From Paulinella micropora (Eukaryota; Cercozoa; Imbricatea; Euglyphida): a DNA stretch of 39,663 bases. The stretch covers positions 376,353 to 416,015 of the forward strand of contig BJOX01000328.1 in NCBI GenBank assembly GCA_009731375.1. The letters are read 5' to 3'. Below the pieces are notes generated by a model that was not told where the DNA came from, did not search any database, and saw only the letters and a list, made by a program, of their open reading frames with translations. Shown piece after piece: positions 31,390 through 39,663 of the stretch (position 1 is the first letter of the stretch; every line of letters begins with the position of its first letter). The position numbers and the translations under genes are program-made.

Positions 31390-31850
31390 AAATAGTGCTT
31401 GACCCTACCCTAATAGTTGGTCTGATGGTATTATCTATCGTAATCGTTCTTACAGTAGTATGGTGATCGTGCTTATATTCTGATCGTCGTATGGAATTCG
31501 TCTTGTGTCATAAGTAGTTCGTATCATAGTAGTCGTGTAGTAGTCGTAATAGTTCTTATTGTCAGCATGACAGTAATTCTTATAGTTAGTTATGCAAAAA
31601 TGCAGTCTTTCAGTAGTAGTATGAGAGCTGTTCTTATACTAGTATGGTACTAGTTGTATGGTAGTCGTTCTTGCAATAGTGATCGTAGAATTTTAGTATT
31701 TATAATAGTGGTATCATTTTAGAACAATCGTCGTTCACAGAGCAGTATGATAGTTCTTTTCATAGAAGTATGGTGCAGTTCTTATTGTATTCTGGTATTA
31801 GTTATTGCACTATTGCGCTGGTCATGTGTTATTGAGATGTTTGCTAACCC
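31390..31850 (+). repeat. Degenerate GTAGTATGGTAGTCGTTCTT minisatellite
   Basis: Many diverged variants of AGTAGTATGGT, AGTCGTTCTTA and TAGTTCTTAT recur roughly every 20-25 bp over about 450 bp. This is an old tandem repeat now mostly decayed. It is AT-rich and has no coding frame. Confidence 0.6.
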
Positions 31851-32050
31851 CTTTTGTTTGTAAAGAAAAACCTGGTCGCAAAATCACGTTAACATAATGT
31901 ATTGTCATGCAAGGGAACATCTTTCTTTTTGTCTGCATACAGAAAGCGTGAAGGTGGGTGGGGGATTGGCTTGGACAGGGTTGACAGTTAGCACTCACCA
32001 TGTCAGTGTCCCCTATTGCCTTCTGGGTCAAACTGGACAACCGCCATTAC

Positions 32051-32130
<80 letters not shown>

Positions 32131-32200
32131 CTCTCTCTCTTGGCTTGGCTTGGATTTGTTTTAGATTGAACTTTATCAAGTGACCAAAAATCGAAATACT
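31851..32200 (+). repeat. Unique segment then (CT)n
   Basis: Non-repetitive 31851-32054 with no recognised gene, (CT)n 32055-32141, then 60 bp of unique sequence. Confidence 0.8.
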
Positions 32201-32204
32201 TGTC

Positions 32205-32207
32205 AAC

Positions 32208-32238
<31 letters not shown>

Positions 32239-32277
32239 CTCTCTATCCATCCATCCATCTATCTATCTATCTATCTA

Positions 32278-32332
<55 letters not shown>

Positions 32333-32360
32333 CCTACCTATCTATCTATCTATCTATCTG

Positions 32361-32409
<49 letters not shown>

Positions 32410-32553
32410 ATGTACACACACACACACACAGACACAGACACACACTCACACACACACACACACACACACACATGTATATATATAAATATGTATATATATA
32501 TGTATATATGTATGTATGTATGTATATACATACATACATACACACATACACAC

Positions 32554-32648
<95 letters not shown>

Positions 32649-32745
32649 TATATATATAATATATTATATATATATAATTTATATATATTTGTATATCTTT
32701 CTCTTTTACCTACCTACCTACCTACCTACTTACCAAACTACTACC
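32205..32745 (+). repeat. CT, TATC, CA and AT arrays
   Basis: (CT)n, (TATC)n 32254-32409, (CA)n to 32472, then AT/GTAT/ATAT to 32695 and TACC. Confidence 0.95.
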
Positions 32746-32763
32746 TAGATAGATAGATAGATC

Positions 32764-32832
<69 letters not shown>

Positions 32833-33007
32833 GTAGATAGGTAGATAGGTAGATAGGTAGATAGGTAGATAGATCAATAGATCAATAGATCAATAGATCA
32901 ATAGATCGATAGATCGATAGATCGATAGATAGATAGATAGATAGATAGATGGATAGATAGAAAGATAGATGGATAGATAGATGGATAGATAGATAGATAG
33001 ATAGATG

Positions 33008-33067
<60 letters not shown>

Positions 33068-33245
33068 TATAGATAGATGGGTGGGTGGGTGGGTGGGCTG
33101 GATGCATCGGATGGATTGGATGGATTGGATGGATTGGATGGATTGGATGGATTGGATGGGATGGGATGGATGGGTTGGATGGGATGGATGGGATGGATGG
33201 ATGGATGGGATGGATGGGATGGATGGATGGATGGATGGATGGATC

Positions 33246-33290
<45 letters not shown>

Positions 33291-33360
33291 GTAGGTAGGT
33301 AGGTAGATAGGTAGGGAAGGTATGAAGGTAGGTAGGTTGGGAAGGTAGGTAGGTAGGTAG
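32746..33360 (+). repeat. (GATA)n, GGAT/GGATT and GGTA arrays
   Basis: GATA with regular GATC and GGTA variants 32746-33078, a (GGATGGATT)n block 33100-33245, GATA and then (GGTA)n. Confidence 0.95.
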
Positions 33361-33655
33361 GTTAGGTATACATGTAGTTTGGTAGGTAGGTAGGCAGGTA
33401 GGTAGGTAGGTAGGTAGGTAGGTATACATGTAGTTTGGTAAATATGTAGGTAGGTAGGTAGGTAGGTATACATGTAGTTTGGTAGGTAGGTAGGTAGGTA
33501 GGTAGGTATACATGTAGTTTGGTAGGTAGGTAGGTAGGTAGATAGGTAGGTAGGTAGGTAGGTAAGTAGGTAGGTAGGTAGGTAGGTAGGTTAGGTAGGT
33601 TAGGTAGGTAGGTAGGTAGGTATACATGTAGTTTGGTAGGTTAGGTAGGTAGGTA
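33361..33655 (+). repeat. Cassette array 10: GGTATACATGTAGTTTGGTA + (GGTA)n, 5 copies
   Basis: The 20-bp cassette starts at about 33365, 33421, 33465, 33505 and 33619, with GGTA repeats between. The spacings (56, 44, 40, 114) vary only through the number of GGTA units. Confidence 0.9.
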
Positions 33656-33977
<322 letters not shown>

Positions 33978-33978
<1 letters not shown>

Positions 33979-34191
33979 CTTGGACTAACGGCTTCCTTTT
34001 CTTTCTCTTCTTCCTTATCCTCCCACTCTCCATTCCTAGATTGCCTTTTTCTTCAACGTCCTTCCTCCTCTTCTTTTTCCAGAACACAGTCTACCCGTGA
34101 TTCCCATCCCGGACACATGCACAGTACACAAATTATTGTTTGATGTGAAACTGCGTTCCTTTGCAAGGACTACATTCCTTTGCGACATCTC

Positions 34192-34206
<15 letters not shown>
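33978..34206 (+). repeat. Duplicated segment D, copy 1
   Basis: About 216 bp of unique sequence plus the start of (TATC)n, identical to 34716-34944. It includes a strong pyrimidine tract ending TTTTTCCAG, typical of a splice acceptor. A frame follows reading LPVIPIPDTCTVHKLLFDVK then LRSFARTTFLCD before TATC repeats. The frame could be a real exon of an unrecognised gene. Confidence 0.8.
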
Positions 34207-34262
<56 letters not shown>

Positions 34263-34447
34263 CATCCATCCATCCATCCATCCATCTATCTATCTATCTA
34301 TATATATATCTATCTATCTATCTATCTATCTATCNNNNNNNNNNCTATCTATCTATATATCTATCTATCTATCTATCTATATATCTATCTATCTATCTAT
34401 CTATCTATCCATCCATCCATCCATCCATCTTTCTATTTATCTATCTC
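34195..34447 (+). repeat. (TATC)n and (CATC)n with 10-N gap
   Basis: TATC/CATC arrays on both sides of the gap at 34335-34344. CATC blocks at about 34260-34285 and 34407-34427 look duplicated across the gap. Confidence 0.95.
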
Positions 34448-34715
34448 CGAGACATACTCTCATTTCGTCCAAGAAGTGCCCCGAAAGAACCAATCGAAAG
34501 AAGAAAGCACCTGATTTTGCCATCAACACCAAGCGTATGGAAAGACATTGAAGAAGAACTCCAATCCGCCCTCCCTCTCATCCTCCCCTTATCTCTCATC
34601 CTGCATTCCGTCATAGCCGTCCAGTGTTGCATAGCCCGGGCTAGGTCCCTTCGGGGGTTTAGGCCTTTACACAATGTCATCATTGTAGCTTGCGCAAGCT
34701 TACGGTGCTCAAAAC
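34448..34715 (+). CDS. Unrecognised coding-like segment
   Basis: The frame continues open from the repeat: RDILSFRPRSAPKEPIERRK, then HLILPSTPSVWKDIEEELQS, then a hydrophobic stretch, ending at TAG near 34724. The charged, mixed composition is unlike the repeat frames. Short palindromes AGCCCGGGCT and AGCTTGCGCAAGCT (34687-34700) lie in its 3' part. No family is recognised. It may be a retroelement or gene fragment, or chance. Confidence 0.25.
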
Positions 34716-34929
34716 ACTTGGACTAACGGCTTCCTTTTCTTTCTCTTCTTCCTTATCCTCCCACTCTCCATTCCTAGATTGCCTTTTTCTTCAACGTCCT
34801 TCCTCCTCTTCTTTTTCCAGAACACAGTCTACCCGTGATTCCCATCCCGGACACATGCACAGTACACAAATTATTGTTTGATGTGAAACTGCGTTCCTTT
34901 GCAAGGACTACATTCCTTTGCGACATCTC

Positions 34930-34944
<15 letters not shown>
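34716..34944 (+). repeat. Duplicated segment D, copy 2
   Basis: Identical to 33978-34206, offset by 738 bp. After the TATC run the sequence continues as unique DNA (ATACTTGTTTTTCTGTTGGC) to 35041, unlike copy 1, which continues to a gap. Confidence 0.9.
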
Positions 34945-34980
<36 letters not shown>

Positions 34981-35041
34981 CATACTTGTTTTTCTGTTGG
35001 CAGCAAAATTCTTCTCTATGACATGCTTTGGAAGGAGGTAA

Positions 35042-35043
35042 AT

Positions 35044-35104
<61 letters not shown>

Positions 35105-35224
35105 GTAGGTAGGTAGGAAGGTAGGTAGGTAGGTAGGTAGGTAGATAGATAGATAGGTAGATAGATAGGTATATATATAGAGAGAGAGAGAGAGAGATAG
35201 ATAGATAGATAGATAGATAGATAT

Positions 35225-35282
<58 letters not shown>

Positions 35283-35320
35283 CGATAGATCGATATATAG
35301 ATATATAGATAGATAGATAT

Positions 35321-35414
<94 letters not shown>

Positions 35415-35427
35415 GGATATATATATA

Positions 35428-35487
<60 letters not shown>

Positions 35488-35498
35488 ATAGATACATG

Positions 35499-35553
<55 letters not shown>

Positions 35554-35822
35554 GGTTATACATACATACATACATACATACATACATACAGTCATGCATA
35601 TAAATACATACATATATGTACATATACATATACATACATACATATACATATATACATATATATACATACATATATACATATTATATATATATATAATGTA
35701 TGCATGTATGTATGTATGTTTGTATGTATGTATGTATGTATATATGTAATGCATGTATATATGTATGTTTAAAAAAAACTGAAAGTATGTATGCAGGATG
35801 AGAGCAAGAGAGAGAGAGAGAT
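35042..35822 (+). repeat. (GATA)n, GGTA, ACAT and AT arrays
   Basis: About 510 bp of GATA with GGTA and GATC interruptions, then ACAT 35559-35590, mixed TACATA/AT, GTAT 35698-35740, and GA up to the gap. Confidence 0.95.
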
Positions 35823-36015
35823 NNNNNNNNNNNNNNNNNNNNNNNNNNNNNNNNNNNNNNNNNNNNNNNNNNNNNNNNNNNNNNNNNNNNNNNNNNNNNN
35901 NNNNNNNNNNNNNNNNNNNNNNNNNNNNNNNNNNNNNNNNNNNNNNNNNNNNNNNNNNNNNNNNNNNNNNNNNNNNNNNNNNNNNNNNNNNNNNNNNNNN
36001 NNNNNNNNNNNNNNN
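35823..36015. other. Assembly gap (193 N)
   Basis: Flanked by (GA)n on both sides. Confidence 1.
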
Positions 36016-36029
36016 GAGAGTTATCAATA

Positions 36030-36245
36030 GCTTCTTCTTCTTCTTCTTCTTCTTCTTCTTCTTCTTCTTCTTCTTCTTCTTCTTCTTCTTCTTCTTCTTC
36101 TTCTTGTTCTTCTTCTTCTCCTCCTCCTCCTCCTTCTCCTTCTCCTTCTTCTCCTTCTCCTTCTCCTTCTCCCTCTCCTTCTCCCTCTCCCTCTCCCTCT
36201 CCTTCTCCTTCTCCTTCTTCTCCTTCTCCTTCCCCTTCCCCTTCC

Positions 36246-36325
<80 letters not shown>

Positions 36326-36348
36326 TTTTTCTTTTTTCTTTCTTTTTT

Positions 36349-36445
<97 letters not shown>

Positions 36446-36504
36446 CTCTCTCTCCCTCTCTCCCCCCCCCCCTCNNNNNNNNNNNNNNNNNNNNNNNNNN
36501 NNNN

Positions 36505-36557
<53 letters not shown>

Positions 36558-36562
36558 CCTTC
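36030..36562 (+). repeat. CTT, CTC, TTTC, GCTT, CT pyrimidine arrays
   Basis: A pure-pyrimidine plus strand except for a (GCTT)n block at 36297-36325. A C-run precedes the 30-N gap at 36475-36504. Confidence 0.95.
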
Positions 36563-36599
36563 TTCTTCTTCTTCGCTATGCATATTCTATGTCTTTGTT

Positions 36600-36702
36600 T
36601 GTGTTTGTATGCACGTGTATACATATTATACATGCGTTGTATATACGTACATATATATATATATGTATATATTTAATATATATATATATATGTATACTAA
36701 CA

Positions 36703-36738
<36 letters not shown>

Positions 36739-37011
36739 TATGTATGTATGTATGTATTTATATGTATGTAATGTATGTAATGTATGTATGTATGTATGTA
36801 TGTATGTATGTATGCATGCATGCATGCATGTATGTTGTATGTATGCACGTCTGTATTTTTGTTATGTATGTTATGTTATGTTATGTTATGTTATGTTATG
36901 TTATGTTATGTTTTGTTATGTCATATTATATTATATTATGTTATAGTATGTTATGTTATATGTTATGTATGTATATATATATATATATATACATGCGTGT
37001 GTGTGCGTGTT
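36600..37011 (+). repeat. GTAT, AT and (TTATG)n arrays
   Basis: GTAT 36711-36836, then a pentanucleotide (TTATG)n at 36862-36970 with variants, then AT. Confidence 0.95.
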
Positions 37012-37080
37012 TGCAGCATTGAGGGAAGATGAGAGGAACGTTATGTTAATGGGAAAGTCTACTAGTCCAGAGGTTTGTGT

Positions 37081-37127
<47 letters not shown>

Positions 37128-37297
37128 NNNNNNNNNNNNNNNNNNNNNNNNNNNNNNNNNNNNNNNNNNNNNNNNNNNNNNNNNNNNNNNNNNNNNNNNN
37201 NNNNNNNNNNNNNNNNNNNNNNNNNNNNNNNNNNNNNNNNNNNNNNNNNNNNNNNNNNNNNNNNNNNNNNNNNNNNNNNNNNNNNNNCATGTTAATG

Positions 37298-37331
<34 letters not shown>

Positions 37332-37370
37332 TAGATAGATTGATAGATACATACATAGATAGATAGATAA

Positions 37371-37425
<55 letters not shown>

Positions 37426-37455
37426 GATAGATCGATAGAGAGAAAGCCGAAAAAA
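37012..37455 (+). repeat. Short unique segment, (GA)n, 160-N gap, (GATA)n
   Basis: Unique 37012-37075 with no gene recognised, GT and GA to 37127, gap 37128-37287, then GT, GA and GATA to 37440. Confidence 0.95.
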
Positions 37456-37457
37456 CT

Positions 37458-37570
37458 ACATATGCGGCTATAGCGCCAAATTTGACGTGTTTTGCGGGCT
37501 CGCCGGCCCGGCTCTGGCTCGCCGCATAATCTACCATATTTTTTTGGCTAGCCGCATAATCTACCATATT
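37458..37570. repeat. GC-rich hairpin element, copy 2
   Basis: CATATGCGGC ... CAAATTTGACGTGTTTTGC and a GC-rich centre (GCTCGCCGGCCCGGCTC) match the hairpin at 21238-21332 on the opposite strand. A short tandem tail GCCGCATAATCTACCATATT occurs twice (about 37521 and 37551). Confidence 0.75.
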
Positions 37571-37639
37571 GAAAAAAAAACACACACAGGTTCGAGTGTT
37601 TTCGTCGGCAGGGAAACTAATTGCTAACTTTCCGGTAAC

Positions 37640-37652
37640 TATCTTATCTATC

Positions 37653-37728
<76 letters not shown>

Positions 37729-37759
37729 ACACCCACCTACATTTCTATCTATCTATCTG

Positions 37760-37803
<44 letters not shown>

Positions 37804-37842
37804 CCTATCTAGGTGTGGGGAGAGTGCGGTTGTGCTATATGA

Positions 37843-37918
<76 letters not shown>

Positions 37919-37930
37919 GTTATTATTATA
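37640..37930 (+). repeat. (TATC)n then (ATT)n
   Basis: TATC 37640-37728 and 37745-37810, a 30-bp unique segment, then (ATT)n 37843-37930 leading into fragment W copy 2. Confidence 0.95.
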
Positions 37931-38097
37931 AGTAAATCTGCCTTGGAGTGTTGACTGTGACATATTTGAGGGAAATCCCGATGAAAAAACCTAGTCACAC
38001 TTGCTAAACAGAGTTCCAGCCCAATGGCCTCAAGGCGTTAAACTGTGACGCCAACTCATAACCCTTTGGTGGTAGATGCTGGGGAGGAGGGTCGTTG
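37931..38097 (-). mobile_element. Repeated coding fragment W, copy 2, cut by gap
   Basis: The minus strand carries the same C-terminal frame (stop at 38004-38006) and identical sequence to 26940-27053. It then extends about 55 bp past the point where copy 1 meets (AAT)n, before reaching (AAT)n on its own strand. Its upstream part lies in the 642-N gap (38098-38739). Confidence 0.7.
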
Positions 38098-38749
38098 NNN
38101 NNNNNNNNNNNNNNNNNNNNNNNNNNNNNNNNNNNNNNNNNNNNNNNNNNNNNNNNNNNNNNNNNNNNNNNNNNNNNNNNNNNNNNNNNNNNNNNNNNNN
38201 NNNNNNNNNNNNNNNNNNNNNNNNNNNNNNNNNNNNNNNNNNNNNNNNNNNNNNNNNNNNNNNNNNNNNNNNNNNNNNNNNNNNNNNNNNNNNNNNNNNN
38301 NNNNNNNNNNNNNNNNNNNNNNNNNNNNNNNNNNNNNNNNNNNNNNNNNNNNNNNNNNNNNNNNNNNNNNNNNNNNNNNNNNNNNNNNNNNNNNNNNNNN
38401 NNNNNNNNNNNNNNNNNNNNNNNNNNNNNNNNNNNNNNNNNNNNNNNNNNNNNNNNNNNNNNNNNNNNNNNNNNNNNNNNNNNNNNNNNNNNNNNNNNNN
38501 NNNNNNNNNNNNNNNNNNNNNNNNNNNNNNNNNNNNNNNNNNNNNNNNNNNNNNNNNNNNNNNNNNNNNNNNNNNNNNNNNNNNNNNNNNNNNNNNNNNN
38601 NNNNNNNNNNNNNNNNNNNNNNNNNNNNNNNNNNNNNNNNNNNNNNNNNNNNNNNNNNNNNNNNNNNNNNNNNNNNNNNNNNNNNNNNNNNNNNNNNNNN
38701 NNNNNNNNNNNNNNNNNNNNNNNNNNNNNNNNNNNNNNNCCATGACAGA

Positions 38750-39663
<914 letters not shown>

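Overview
The window is nuclear, non-coding-dominated DNA from a eukaryote, most likely a microbial or algal lineage. The reasons are spectacular microsatellite density, GT-AG-like intron borders with pyrimidine-rich acceptors, a tRNA-headed SINE with Pol III A and B boxes, several foldback (MITE-like) DNA elements, and one decayed gene of the kind found in algal/protist genomes (an FLSHAW/NQH-type N-terminal domain followed by kinesin-light-chain-type TPR repeats). The species cannot be named from the sequence. About 3.2 kb is assembly gap (15 runs of N), nearly all inside or beside simple repeats.

Layout. 1-510: AT-rich DNA with a (TAG)n array. 510-6470: one giant imperfect inverted repeat whose arms carry mirror-ordered GT/CA, GTCT/GACA and GTAT/ACAT arrays; the spacer holds AT-rich DNA, a complete MITE (3797-4077) and a GA tract. 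6440-6800: two copies of a unit carrying nine copies of a 10-bp motif arranged as palindromes. 6840-7450: minisatellites and (ATT)n. 7500-10690: the only convincing gene-like stretch, with a basic/SAP-like exon candidate, a small exon candidate, and a TPR-protein pseudogene broken by frameshifts, stops and a local inversion. 10891-11123: SINE copy 1. 11130-12915: AT-rich DNA with a second MITE that shares its core with the first. 13428-24600: cassette arrays (short unique segments repeated 3-5 times, each followed by a simple repeat), SINE copies 2-3, a 43-bp-stem hairpin, and two copies of a 215-bp foldback element. 25112-27050: SINE copies, poly-G beside a gap, GAA arrays and a repeated coding fragment. 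27230-28500: two more foldback elements in (TATC)n. 28600-39663: mostly simple-repeat arrays, a perfect 738-bp-spaced duplication (33978/34716), a second copy of the coding fragment (37985-38097) and stacked trinucleotide blocks to the end.

Nothing here forms an operon or pathway. The recurring theme is repeat ecology: retroelement copies bordered on both sides by (ATT/AAT)n, foldback elements set in (TATC)n, and at least nine different short cassettes each amplified together with a neighbouring microsatellite. Nearly all long open frames are translations of simple repeats and are not genes.
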